Shown here piece after piece: positions 1-8,351 of a stretch of 64,000 bases of DNA (the first letter of the stretch is position 1; each line of letters begins with the position of its first letter). The notes under the pieces were generated by a model. The model saw nothing but the letters and a program-made list of their open reading frames with translations. It searched no databases and was not told the DNA's origin. The translations under genes and the position numbers were made by a program. The DNA lies in contig MKVK01000014.1 in assembly GCA_001898825.1 (NCBI GenBank), positions 434,001 through 498,000 of the forward strand. The letters run 5' to 3'. This DNA is from Magnetospirillum sp. 64-120 (lineage in GTDB: Bacteria > Pseudomonadota > Alphaproteobacteria > Rhodospirillales > Magnetospirillaceae).

Positions 1-1037
1 CCACCATCCTGGAAGGCGCGGTGGACATTCGCCCCGACCATGCCGGCAGCCGCACCAACCTGGCCTCGGTCTATCGGGCCATGGGGGAACTGGAGCACGC
101 TCGACGCCACGCCGAAGTGGCGGTCAAGCTGGCTCGCCGCGACGCCGACGCCTGGATCGAGTTGGGTCTGGTACGCCAAGCCCAAGGGCATGACGAGGGA
201 GCGGCGGCAGCGTTCGAGCACGCCACCGCCGTCGCCCCCGACCAGATCAAGCCGTGGTTCTGTCTGGCCGAGGCCTGCCGCAGCCTGGGACAAGTGGAAC
301 GGGCCGCCCAAGCCTATCGCCACTGCCTGACCCTGGATCCCGACGATTCGCACGGCGCCGGCCTGGGACTGGCCCTGACCGGGGTCGTCGACACGCCGCA
401 ACGCGCCCCCGAAGCTTATGTGCGGCAATTGTTCGACGACTACGCCGACCGCTTCGATTCGTCCCTGGTCGGCGCCCTGGATTATCGCGGTCCGACGCTT
501 TTGGCCGAAGCCCTGAACCGCACGCTTGACCGCAAGCAGGATCTGGTGGTGCTGGACGCCGGTTGCGGCACCGGCCTGGCCGCCCCGACTCTGCGCCCCT
601 TGGCCGCCACCCTGGACGGCATGGACCTGTCCCCCGCCATGGTGGCCAAGGCACGGCAACGCCAAATCTACGACGCGCTTTATGAAGCCGAGCTGGAAAA
701 CTATCTGAACCGTCATCCCGACCGTTACGACCTGATCGTCGCCGCCGACGTCATGGTCTATCTGGGCAGCCTTTCAGGCCCGCTGGCAGCCGCCCGCACG
801 GCCTTGCGCGATGGCGGCACCTTGGCCTTCACCCTGGAACGCACCGAGGATTCGGAAAGCTATATGCTGGGGGCCAAGCACCGCTATGCCCACGCCCGCA
901 ATTACGTGGTCCAGCAGGCGGAACATGCCGGCTTCGTCGTCACCTTGCTGGAAGACGCCGTCACCCGCAAGGATGGCGGCGAGGACGTGCCCGGCTTGCT
1001 GGTGGTGCTGCGCAAGCAAAGCCGAAAGAACGACTGA
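1..1037 (+). CDS. TPR-repeat SAM-dependent methyltransferase (5' end outside window)
   Basis: The reading frame is open to the left edge, so the N-terminus is missing; a GTG at 21 is only an internal codon. The first ~120 visible residues form tetratricopeptide helices (for example ASVYRAMGELEHARRHAEVA). The rest is a class I methyltransferase fold with a clear SAM-binding motif I (VLDAGCGTGLAAP, about residue 185) followed by an acidic strand end (LDGMDLSPAMVAKAR) and a later AADVMVYLG segment typical of motif IV. TPR plus methyltransferase proteins of this build are common in Rhodospirillales, and their substrate is usually unknown. It is separated by 63 bp from the convergent EAL protein gene. 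Family call is secure, substrate is not. Confidence 0.85.
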   Translation, partial: TILEGAVDIRPDHAGSRTNLASVYRAMGELEHARRHAEVAVKLARRDADAWIELGLVRQAQGHDEGAAAAFEHATAVAPDQIKPWFCLAEACRSLGQVERAAQAYRHCLTLDPDDSHGAGLGLALTGVVDTPQRAPEAYVRQLFDDYADRFDSSLVGALDYRGPTLLAEALNRTLDRKQDLVVLDAGCGTGLAAPTLRPLAATLDGMDLSPAMVAKARQRQIYDALYEAELENYLNRHPDRYDLIVAADVMVYLGSLSGPLAAARTALRDGGTLAFTLERTEDSESYMLGAKHRYAHARNYVVQQAEHAGFVVTLLEDAVTRKDGGEDVPGLLVVLRKQSRKND

Positions 1038-1100
1038 AGCAAGCCTGCCAACGGTCCATCATGTATTGCGGCCCCCGGCAGACGCTTCCCTGTGGCTGGG

Positions 1101-3011
1101 TCATGCCCCGCCCAAGCTGACCAACGATGCCGAGGCCACCCGGTCCGGCGACTTCTTCGCCGACTTCTTCAGTTCGGCGATCAATTGGCTGACATCCTCC
1201 ACACTGAACAGCGGCCGCCCGGCCGGCAGGTGGACGATGGCGGCCGACACCGTCATCAACGGGAAGCGCACGATGTTGCCGACCCGGTCCTGGCCGACGA
1301 TGTGTCCCTGGCGCCGGGTGTCGTCGTCGTAAAAGCTTTCCACGTCACGGCCGAAAGCGGCGCACAGATCGGACGCCACCCGCAGGGATTCGTCAAAGCT
1401 CATGCGCCGGAAACCGCCGAAAAAGTCGTCGCCGCCCACATGGGCGGGAAAGCTGGTGTCGCGCGGCAGTGCCTTGGCCAGCAATTCGGCGAACAGCAAG
1501 ATGGCGCGGTCGCCCAGGCGGAAGCCGTATTTGTCGTTGAACGGCTTGAAATTGTCGAAGTCGAAATAGGCCAGCACATATTCCACGTCGGTAGCGCCCA
1601 GGGCTTCCGACACATATTCGTGGATCAGGTTGTTGCCGGCCAGCTTGGTCAGCGGATTCTGGTCGCGCGCCGCCGCCAGGTTTTTTTCGTTGATGACGCG
1701 CAGCAGGGAGTGGGCCGACAGGAATCCCACATATTTCATGTCGTTGACGATGATGATGCCTTCCGACTTTTCCACCGCCGAATAGGCCTGCAGGATGTGC
1801 TCGGCCCTGGTGTTGATGTCGGCCATGGGGCAGCGGGTGACGAAATCCTTCAGCCGTCGGCCCAGGGTCTTGTTGGAAATCAACGCCTTGCCGTAAAGCG
1901 AATAGGTGTAGTCCTTCAGTTCCGTCTCGCGCACGATGCCCACCGGCTCGCCGGCGGCGTCCACCACCGGAAAGAAGGTCACCGACTTGTCGGCGCGGAA
2001 GCGTTCGAACACGTCCTCCATGGTCGCGTCCAGGCGGATGGGCTCGACTGCGGCAATCTGGTCGGAAATCAACTTCTGATCCGACACGGCGACGCGACGC
2101 TCACGCCGGGACAGACGTTCGATATGCTCGTAATGGGGCAACATGGTGGTCATGTCGCGATCGGGCCTTTGCACCAGATAGCCCTGGATCAGGTCGCAGC
2201 CGATATCCTTGCAGACGAAATATTCCCGTTCGGTCTCGACGCCTTCGGCCAGCACCACCACGCCTAGCAGGTGGGCGATGTTGACGATCTGCGACAAGAA
2301 CAGCTTCTTCTTGGAATCGCTGGCGATGTCGGACACGAAGAAGCGGTCGATCTTCAGGAAGTCGGGGGCGGCGAAATACAACAGCTGCAGCCCGGAAAAG
2401 CCGGTGCCGAAGTCATCCACCGCCAGGCGGAAATTGTTGCGCTTGTAGTGGTTGAAGATCGCCGCCGCGTGGTTGGGCTGGCCGATGGGATGCTGTTCGG
2501 AAATCTCGAACACCACCTGGCTTTCCTCGATCCCATAGCGTTCCAGCATGGTTCGGGTACGCGCCGGCAAGTCGCCTTGCAGTTCCAGCCCCCGATTGTC
2601 CAGGTTCAAGAACAGCTTGGCTTGGCGCCAGTGCTCCATCTGCAGGAACTTGTTGACCGCTTTTTCGCGCAGCGCCATCTCGACGTCGGTCAGCACGCCC
2701 AAGGCGTGGCAGGTGTCGAAGAAGTCGCTGATCGAGTTGAACCCGGCCTCGGCGGTATTGCGCAACAGGGCTTCATAGCCGTGGCAGGCGCCGGTGTGGA
2801 TGTTGACGATGGGCTGGAAGGCCACGTCCAGGGTGGCCATCACCTCGTTCCAATGGTCGTCGGAAGGCTGCACCGACGGCCGCCCTGGAATGGGAAACGG
2901 CCGATGGTTATGAACGGCTTGCCGCATATGCGACGGCGGCGGTGAATCCATTTCCCCCAGGGCATTGGCCAACGTGAACATCTTCGTCATCCCGCTTTGG
3001 GGTTCAGGCAC
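1101..3011 (-). CDS. EAL-CBS-GGDEF cyclic-di-GMP signalling protein
   Basis: Residues ~55-300 are an EAL phosphodiesterase domain with the catalytic set visible: EALLRN, FLNLDNRG, FEISEQ, VDDFGTGFSGL, LKIDRFF and LAEGVET, so c-di-GMP hydrolysis is plausible. A CBS pair (~315-440) follows, then a C-terminal GGDEF domain whose signature reads GGDDF (~560) without an obvious RxxD inhibitory site just before it. No membrane segment or sensor is present, so the protein is cytosolic; CBS pairs often bind adenine nucleotides. The start used is GTG at 3011. ATG codons 7 and 10 codons further in are credible alternatives because no strong ribosome site distinguishes them. Divergent from the phosphatase gene at 3173. 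Confidence 0.9.
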   Translation of the reverse strand: MPEPQSGMTKMFTLANALGEMDSPPPSHMRQAVHNHRPFPIPGRPSVQPSDDHWNEVMATLDVAFQPIVNIHTGACHGYEALLRNTAEAGFNSISDFFDTCHALGVLTDVEMALREKAVNKFLQMEHWRQAKLFLNLDNRGLELQGDLPARTRTMLERYGIEESQVVFEISEQHPIGQPNHAAAIFNHYKRNNFRLAVDDFGTGFSGLQLLYFAAPDFLKIDRFFVSDIASDSKKKLFLSQIVNIAHLLGVVVLAEGVETEREYFVCKDIGCDLIQGYLVQRPDRDMTTMLPHYEHIERLSRRERRVAVSDQKLISDQIAAVEPIRLDATMEDVFERFRADKSVTFFPVVDAAGEPVGIVRETELKDYTYSLYGKALISNKTLGRRLKDFVTRCPMADINTRAEHILQAYSAVEKSEGIIIVNDMKYVGFLSAHSLLRVINEKNLAAARDQNPLTKLAGNNLIHEYVSEALGATDVEYVLAYFDFDNFKPFNDKYGFRLGDRAILLFAELLAKALPRDTSFPAHVGGDDFFGGFRRMSFDESLRVASDLCAAFGRDVESFYDDDTRRQGHIVGQDRVGNIVRFPLMTVSAAIVHLPAGRPLFSVEDVSQLIAELKKSAKKSPDRVASASLVSLGGA

Positions 3012-3172
3012 CGGGGGATTCTCTTCAGCGGCGACCCCAAGTCAACGCGCACAGTGCGCCGCAACAAAAAATTCACCAAACAACACCCTGATATCACATA
3101 CTTTTTTCATGCCGATATCCCTTTCAAGAAAAGGGATTTTACCCTGCAGGCAAAGCAGGGCATCATCGCCCG
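3012..3172. promoter_or_regulatory. Divergent intergenic region with two hairpins ahead of the phosphatase/Mla operon
   Basis: AT-richer than its surroundings. An inverted repeat (arms ATCCCTTT at 3117-3124 and AAAGGGAT at 3130-3137) is followed directly by TTTT, and a second one (CCCTGC 3142-3147, GCAGGG 3155-3160) lies just before the start codon at 3173. The only purine-rich stretch that could act as ribosome site, AGCAGGG, is inside the 3' arm of the second hairpin. A leader-based control of the downstream operon is possible but unproven. Confidence 0.4.
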
Positions 3173-4864
3173 ATGCGCGTGGAAGAACGTCCCCAACACT
3201 TGCCGGCCGCCCTTGCCGACGATCTGGACCTGATCGCCGAGATGACCGCCGACTTCGCCCGCTCGCTGGACATCGAGGAAACCCTGCGCCTGGGGCTGGC
3301 CCACATTTCGACCCGCATGGAAGCCGAAGCGGCGTCCATTTTCCTGATGGAACCGGGAACCGGCGATCTGGTGTGCCGCGCCTGTTTCGGCCCCACCGAC
3401 GTCACCGGCCTGCGCCTCGTCAAGGGGCAGGGCATCGTCTGGCGGGCGGTCAACCGCAACGCCACCGAACTGGTGCGCGACGCCACCGACGACCCGGATT
3501 TCGCCCATCAGATTGACAACAACACCGGCTTCATCACCCGCTCGATCCTGTGCGCCCCCATGGCGGTGCGCGACGAACGGCTGGGGGCCATCGAATTGTT
3601 CAACAAAAAGGGCGGCGGCTCGTTCGACGCCGATGACCGCCGGGTGCTGCAGGCACTGGCCGCATCGGCCGCCCTGGCTTTGATCAACGCCCGCCAAGCC
3701 GCCGACATGGCCGAACAAAAGGCGTTGAAGCACGAACTGTCGCTGGCCGCCGACATCCAGCGCGCCATGCTGCCGCCCCAGCGCCCGCCGGAATTCCCCA
3801 TCCACGGCATCAACCTGCCGGCCCGCGGGGTGTCGGGCGACTTCTTCGACGTGGTGGAACTGGGTGACGGCAAGATCGCCTTCGCCATCGCCGACGTGTC
3901 GGGCAAGGGCATGAACGCCGCGCTTTTGATGGCCAAGACCGCCAGCCTGTTCCGCTGCCTGGCCAAGCGGCTGGACGGTCCCGGCGCGGTGCTGGCGGCC
4001 ATCGATTCCGAATTGGCGGAAACCAGTTCGGCCGGCATGTTCGTCACCATGATCGCCGGCATCCTGGACCCGGCCAGCGGCAAGGTGCAGTTGGCCAATG
4101 CCGGACATGAACCACCGCTTTTGTGCTGCGGGGCCAGTCAAAGCCGTATCGACGAAGGCATGCCGCCCTTGGGCATCGTCCCCGAACTGTTCGCCCAAGG
4201 CTGTCCCGAATCGGTCATCGACCTGAATGGCGGCGCCCTTTACCTGTTCACCGACGGACTGACCGAGGCTGGCGGCACCGGCTCCATGCTGGGGGCCGAC
4301 GGCGTCGCCCGCATGCTGGCCCCCCACCGCATCCGTCCCGCCCCCGACCGCCTGCGGGCCTTGGTGGCCCAAGTGGACGAAGCCGGATTGGCGCTGAAGG
4401 ACGACCTGACCATGCTGGTGGTCGAGGACGTCCGCAACCAGCCCATCATGAACCGCCAATACCAGGCCCGCCCCGCCAGCCTGTCGCAGATCCGCCACGA
4501 CGTGGGTCAGGCGCTGTCCGCCTTGGGAATTTCCGGACCGGTGATCCCCGACATCGTGCTGGCGGTGGACGAAGCCAGCCAGAACGTCATCCGCCACGCC
4601 TATGGCGGCGGCGAGGGCGAACTGATCGTCCAGGTGCGCGGCGACCACGACCATGTGGACCTGCGCCTGATCGACTTCGCCCCCACCATCGACCCGGCCT
4701 GCGTCTGCCCCCGCGACCTGGACGACATCCGGCCGGGCGGATTGGGCACCCACTTCATCCGCGAAGTGATGGACGAGGTAGAGTTCTTGGCACCACCGCC
4801 CGAAACGGGCAATCTGTTGCGCATGGCAAAGAGGATCGGCGGGCATGAAAATCGAAAGCCGTGA
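3173..4864 (+). CDS. GAF / PP2C (SpoIIE-type) phosphatase fused to anti-sigma-type ATPase domain
   Basis: Three domains are visible in 563 residues. A GAF sensor covers ~25-180. A SpoIIE/RsbU-type PP2C phosphatase covers ~195-420 with the metal-binding motifs SGDFFDV, IADVSGKGM, NAGHEPP, LFTDGLTEA and DDLTMLV. A GHKL ATPase of the RsbW/SpoIIAB kind covers ~430-560 (VDEASQNVIRHAYGG N-box, LGTHFIREVMDE). Having phosphatase and kinase-like ATPase in one chain is a known partner-switch architecture: one half would dephosphorylate and the other phosphorylate a STAS protein. The obvious partner is the next gene, which overlaps its end by 20 bp. No membrane segment, so cytosolic. Confidence 0.9.
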   Translation: MRVEERPQHLPAALADDLDLIAEMTADFARSLDIEETLRLGLAHISTRMEAEAASIFLMEPGTGDLVCRACFGPTDVTGLRLVKGQGIVWRAVNRNATELVRDATDDPDFAHQIDNNTGFITRSILCAPMAVRDERLGAIELFNKKGGGSFDADDRRVLQALAASAALALINARQAADMAEQKALKHELSLAADIQRAMLPPQRPPEFPIHGINLPARGVSGDFFDVVELGDGKIAFAIADVSGKGMNAALLMAKTASLFRCLAKRLDGPGAVLAAIDSELAETSSAGMFVTMIAGILDPASGKVQLANAGHEPPLLCCGASQSRIDEGMPPLGIVPELFAQGCPESVIDLNGGALYLFTDGLTEAGGTGSMLGADGVARMLAPHRIRPAPDRLRALVAQVDEAGLALKDDLTMLVVEDVRNQPIMNRQYQARPASLSQIRHDVGQALSALGISGPVIPDIVLAVDEASQNVIRHAYGGGEGELIVQVRGDHDHVDLRLIDFAPTIDPACVCPRDLDDIRPGGLGTHFIREVMDEVEFLAPPPETGNLLRMAKRIGGHENRKP

Positions 4865-5171
4865 ACTGGACGGAGCCGTGGTCGTGGCCCTGGTCGGCGA
4901 GGTCGACCTGCAGCACTCGCCCACCGTTCGCAAGCATCTGATGGACCTGATGTTCGAACGCCGCCCGGTGGTGGTGGACATGGGATTGGTGGACTACATC
5001 GATTCCTCGGGTATCGCGTCGCTGGTCGAGGCCTATCAGGCCGCCCGCAAGAACGGCACCCGCTTCATCCTGGCCGCCGTCAGCCAGCCTGCCATGCGGG
5101 TTCTGCAACTGGCCCGGCTGGACAAGGTCTTCGCCCTGGCCGACACGGTAGAGGCAGGTCTTACGGCCTGA
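4845..5171 (+). CDS. STAS-domain protein (anti-sigma factor antagonist / MlaB-like)
   Basis: A 108-residue single STAS domain with the phosphorylatable serine motif YIDSSGIASL at about residue 50. The start lies inside the preceding phosphatase/ATPase gene (20-bp overlap), and the MlaE-type permease gene starts 6 bp after its stop. Two roles fit. It may be the anti-sigma antagonist switched by the upstream phosphatase/kinase, or the MlaB-like STAS subunit that binds the MlaF ATPase of the downstream transporter. It could also do both, which would put lipid transport under phosphorylation control. The family assignment is firm, the role is inferred from neighbours. Confidence 0.88.
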   Translation: MKIESRELDGAVVVALVGEVDLQHSPTVRKHLMDLMFERRPVVVDMGLVDYIDSSGIASLVEAYQAARKNGTRFILAAVSQPAMRVLQLARLDKVFALADTVEAGLTA

Positions 5172-5177
5172 GGCGAC

Positions 5178-5975
5178 GTGAAGGTTTTCCTGATCTGGCT
5201 GGAACGATTGGGCCGCAAGGCGGCCGCCGGTGTCGCCGAATTCGGCTTCGCCGCCACGCTTTTCGGTCAAGCCGTCTATTGGCTGGTGCTGGGGCGCTGG
5301 CGCCGCCAGCCGGTGCGCATGCCCTCGGTGGCGGCGCAAGCCATGGATATCGGCATCGCGGCGCTTCCCATCATCACCGTGCTGTCCACCACCATCGGCC
5401 TGATGCTGGCCATCCAGGGCATCTATACCCTGAAGACCTTCGGCGCCGAAAGCCGGGTCACTTTGGGGGTGGTGCTGTCCATCGTGCGCGAATTCTCGCC
5501 CTTGATCACCGGTATCCTGGTGGCCGGCCGATCGGGTTCGGCCCTGGCGGCGCGGCTGGGGACCATGCGCATCAACCAGGAAATCGACGCGCTCTGCGTC
5601 ATGGGCATCAATCCCGTGCGCTTTCTGGTGGCGCCGCCGCTTTTGGCGATGATGGTGCTGATGCCGCTTTTGACCCTGTGGGCCGACCTTGTGGGCCTGT
5701 TCGCCGCCGGTCTTTACATCGCCCTGGAACTGCAGGGATCGCTGGCGGCCTATGCCGACGAGGTGGTGACCATCCTGAAGCTGAACGACCTGATGCACGG
5801 TCTGGCCAAGGCCGCCATCTTCGGCGTCCTGGTCACCATCGTCGGCGTGGTCAACGGCGCCTCGGTGTCGGGCGGCGCCGAGGGGGTGGGCCGCATGACC
5901 ACCCGCAGCGTCGTGCACGCCATTTCCGCCATCGTCATCACCGACATGATCTTCGTCTTCCTGGTGACCCGATGA
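5178..5975 (+). CDS. mlaE: MlaE-family lipid ABC transporter permease
   Basis: A 265-residue inner-membrane permease of the MlaE/TGD1 family. It has an N-terminal amphipathic stretch, then about five hydrophobic segments, and the family hallmark region MRINQEIDALCVMGINPVRF preceded by EFSPLITGILVAGRSGSALAA. The start is GTG at 5178, with GAGG four bases upstream. Its stop overlaps the ATPase start in an ATGA junction, so the two are translationally coupled. In Mla-type systems the permease dimer moves phospholipids between inner membrane and MCE protein; direction of transport cannot be told from sequence. Confidence 0.93.
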   Translation: MKVFLIWLERLGRKAAAGVAEFGFAATLFGQAVYWLVLGRWRRQPVRMPSVAAQAMDIGIAALPIITVLSTTIGLMLAIQGIYTLKTFGAESRVTLGVVLSIVREFSPLITGILVAGRSGSALAARLGTMRINQEIDALCVMGINPVRFLVAPPLLAMMVLMPLLTLWADLVGLFAAGLYIALELQGSLAAYADEVVTILKLNDLMHGLAKAAIFGVLVTIVGVVNGASVSGGAEGVGRMTTRSVVHAISAIVITDMIFVFLVTR

Positions 5976-6811
5976 ACAGCGCCGCCCCCAGCATCGAGGT
6001 GATCAACCTCAACACCCATTACGGCGACCGTCAGGTGCTGCGCAACGTGTCGCTGAGCGTCAATCCCGGCGAGATCTTCGTCATCATGGGGGGCTCCGGA
6101 TCGGGCAAGACCACCTTGTTGAACCATCTTCTGGGCTTGCTGCGCCCCACCAGCGGGACCATCCGCATCCTGGGCAAGGACATCAACACCCTGTCGCCGC
6201 TCGACATGCAGGACCTGCGTACCCGCATGGGAGTGGCGTTTCAATCCGGGGCGCTGTTTTCGTCCATGAGCGTCGGCGACAACATCGCCCTGCCGCTTCG
6301 CGAACATACCGACCTGGACGAAACCACCATCGGCATCGTCACCCGCCTGAAGCTGGAAGTGGTTTCGCTGGCCGGCTTCGAGCACCTGATGCCCGCCGAG
6401 CTGTCGGGCGGCATGATCAAGCGCGCCGCCTTTGCGCGGGCCATCGTCATGGACCCCAAATTGCTGTTCTGCGACGAACCCAGCGCCGGGCTGGACCCGG
6501 TTGTCGCGTCAAGCATCGACGACTTGATCCTGCGCCTGCGCGACGCCATGGGCATGAGCATCGTCGTCGTCACCCACGACCTGGACAGCACCTTCAAGAT
6601 CGCCGACCGCATCTGCGTGCTGGACCGGGGCGAGGTGCTGGCCCTGGACACGGTCGACGCCATCCGCAATTCCACCAACGACCGCATCCAGAACCTGCTC
6701 AACCGCCGCACCGAGGAAGCCGAGGTCGACCCCGACGCCTATCTGCGGCGTCTGTTGGGGGAAAAGGAAAAACACGCCAACCAGCCGACCCAGGGAAGGA
6801 CGGGGTTATGA
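5972..6811 (+). CDS. mlaF: MlaF-family lipid ABC transporter ATPase
   Basis: The reading frame is open far upstream, but the ATG at 5972, coupled through ATGA to the permease stop, gives the normal family length of 279 residues. Visible motifs are Walker A GGSGSGKTT (40-48), signature LSGGMIKRAAFARA, Walker B KLLFCDEPSAGLDP and the H-loop VVTHD. All catalytic residues are intact. It ends in another ATGA overlap with the MCE gene. It should energise lipid movement by the MlaE permease; its likely regulatory partner is the STAS protein two genes upstream. Confidence 0.94.
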   Translation: MNSAAPSIEVINLNTHYGDRQVLRNVSLSVNPGEIFVIMGGSGSGKTTLLNHLLGLLRPTSGTIRILGKDINTLSPLDMQDLRTRMGVAFQSGALFSSMSVGDNIALPLREHTDLDETTIGIVTRLKLEVVSLAGFEHLMPAELSGGMIKRAAFARAIVMDPKLLFCDEPSAGLDPVVASSIDDLILRLRDAMGMSIVVVTHDLDSTFKIADRICVLDRGEVLALDTVDAIRNSTNDRIQNLLNRRTEEAEVDPDAYLRRLLGEKEKHANQPTQGRTGL

Positions 6812-7758
6812 GGGATTCGCGCACCAACTACATCGTCGTCGGCGGCTTCGTGCTCGTCATGCTGGCGGCCCTGATCGTGTCGGTGGCGCTGTTGACCGGC
6901 AAGACAGGGGACAACGACATCTACACCACCACCCTTCCCAACGTCACCGGCATCAAGTACGGCAGCAAGGTCACCTATGAAGGCTTCGTCGTCGGCCAGG
7001 TGGAAGACATCCAGGGGCTGCAGCGCGACAACCGCACCTGGTTCCGCGTCGCCATGGGGGTGCGCGAAGGCTGGCAGGTGCCCCAAGGTTCCGTCGCCCG
7101 CATCACCGCGCCGGGCATCCTGGCGGCGCCGACGCTCGACATCAAGGGTGGCGCCTCCGACGTGATGCTGCCCCCCGGTTCGGAAATCCCCGGCGGGGCG
7201 GCGGCCAACATCTTCGCCACCATGAACGCCATGGCCGGCGAGGTCACCAAGCTGAACGACCAGGGCCTGTTGCCGCTGATGGCGACCTTGAACACCCAGG
7301 TCGAGGCCTTGGGGATCATCATGCAAAAGCAGGCCCCCGAACTGCTGGCCAATCTGGTGACCATCTCCACCGATCTGGCGGCCAAGGCGCCGCGCATCAC
7401 CACCGACGTGCAAAAGATCACCGGTACGCTGTCGGGCAAGGTGCTGAACGACGAAAACGCCGCCGCCATCTCGCAATCCCTGGCCAACACCGCCGAACTC
7501 ACTGCCGGCTTGGTGGAAACCAGGAAGAAGCTGGACAACGTGGTCGCCACCATCGACGGCAACAAGGGCACCATCGACCAATCCATGAAGGATCTGCGCC
7601 ACACCCTGGCGGCTTTGGCCCGCAACATCGATTCCATCGCCTATAACCTTGAAGGAACCAGCCGCAACGTGCATGAATTCAGCCGCCAGATCCGCGACAA
7701 TCCGGGGGTGCTGATCGGCGGCACCAAGGGGGCCGAGGACGGCCCCGGACGGCGTTAA
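6808..7758 (+). CDS. mlaD: MlaD-like MCE-domain periplasmic lipid-binding protein
   Basis: A 316-residue protein with a single N-terminal membrane anchor (VVGGFVLVMLAALIVSVALL, ~10-30) and an MCE domain at ~40-120 (VTGIKYGSKVTYEGFVVGQV, then GSVARITAPGILAAP). The ~180-residue C-terminal tail is longer than in E. coli MlaD and is mostly helical with heptad-like leucines (~200-300), as in larger MCE proteins that build tunnels across the periplasm. Overlaps the ATPase gene by 4 bp. Function in lipid trafficking to or from the outer membrane is inferred from family and operon. Confidence 0.92.
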   Translation: MRDSRTNYIVVGGFVLVMLAALIVSVALLTGKTGDNDIYTTTLPNVTGIKYGSKVTYEGFVVGQVEDIQGLQRDNRTWFRVAMGVREGWQVPQGSVARITAPGILAAPTLDIKGGASDVMLPPGSEIPGGAAANIFATMNAMAGEVTKLNDQGLLPLMATLNTQVEALGIIMQKQAPELLANLVTISTDLAAKAPRITTDVQKITGTLSGKVLNDENAAAISQSLANTAELTAGLVETRKKLDNVVATIDGNKGTIDQSMKDLRHTLAALARNIDSIAYNLEGTSRNVHEFSRQIRDNPGVLIGGTKGAEDGPGRR

Positions 7759-7769
7759 GGGATATTGCC

Positions 7770-8351
7770 ATGCGACACATTCTGATCATTGCCGCCGTGG
7801 CGACGACCCTTTCCGCCTGCGCCCAGCCGGCGCCGCCCAAGGACCGCTTCTACCGGCTGGAAACCACCCCGGTCGCCACCCGCGCCGCCGCCTCTTTGGG
7901 CGTCATCGAGGTGGGACGGCTGACCACCGACGGGGTGCTGTCGGAACGCCCCCTGGCCTATCAGGATGCCGACGGCGCCCTGGGCCGGTACCGTTACGAC
8001 CTGTGGGCCGAACCGCCCACCGCGCTTTGGCAGGGGGCCTTGGTGGAAGCGCTGCGCCAATCGGGGATCGCCGCCACCGTGGTCACCCCGGACACCAGGG
8101 TCCAACCAGACTGGCTGGTGCGCGGCCGCCTGAACCGCTTCGAGATGCAGGCCCATGCCGGCAAGGCGGTGGCCGCCCTGGAAATCAGCGTGGTATCGGC
8201 GCGGGACGGCCAATTGCTGCTGCTGAAGACCTATCAGGTGGAAAACCCGGCCGCCGCCGGCCCGGAAGCCGAAGTGGACGCCCTGACCAAGTCCAGTTCA
8301 CAGATTTTAACCCAATTCATCGCCGATCTGGCCCAGGCCGCCAAACCATGA
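7770..8351 (+). CDS. ABC-transport auxiliary lipoprotein (PqiC-like)
   Basis: A 193-residue lipoprotein with signal peptide and lipobox LSAC (Cys at residue 17). The core includes FYRLETTP near the N-terminus and ALEISVVSARDGQLL towards the end, matching the ABC_trans_aux/PqiC family that accompanies MCE transporters. It begins 11 bp after the MCE gene and overlaps the next gene by 4 bp. It is probably anchored in the outer membrane as the outer docking partner of the MCE protein; that location is inferred. Confidence 0.85.
   Translation: MRHILIIAAVATTLSACAQPAPPKDRFYRLETTPVATRAAASLGVIEVGRLTTDGVLSERPLAYQDADGALGRYRYDLWAEPPTALWQGALVEALRQSGIAATVVTPDTRVQPDWLVRGRLNRFEMQAHAGKAVAALEISVVSARDGQLLLLKTYQVENPAAAGPEAEVDALTKSSSQILTQFIADLAQAAKP

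Noticed and set aside
3107-4981. A 624-codon minus-strand frame opposite the GAF/PP2C gene
   Set aside because: The plus strand encodes a protein with all phosphatase and ATPase motifs; the minus-strand product has none.
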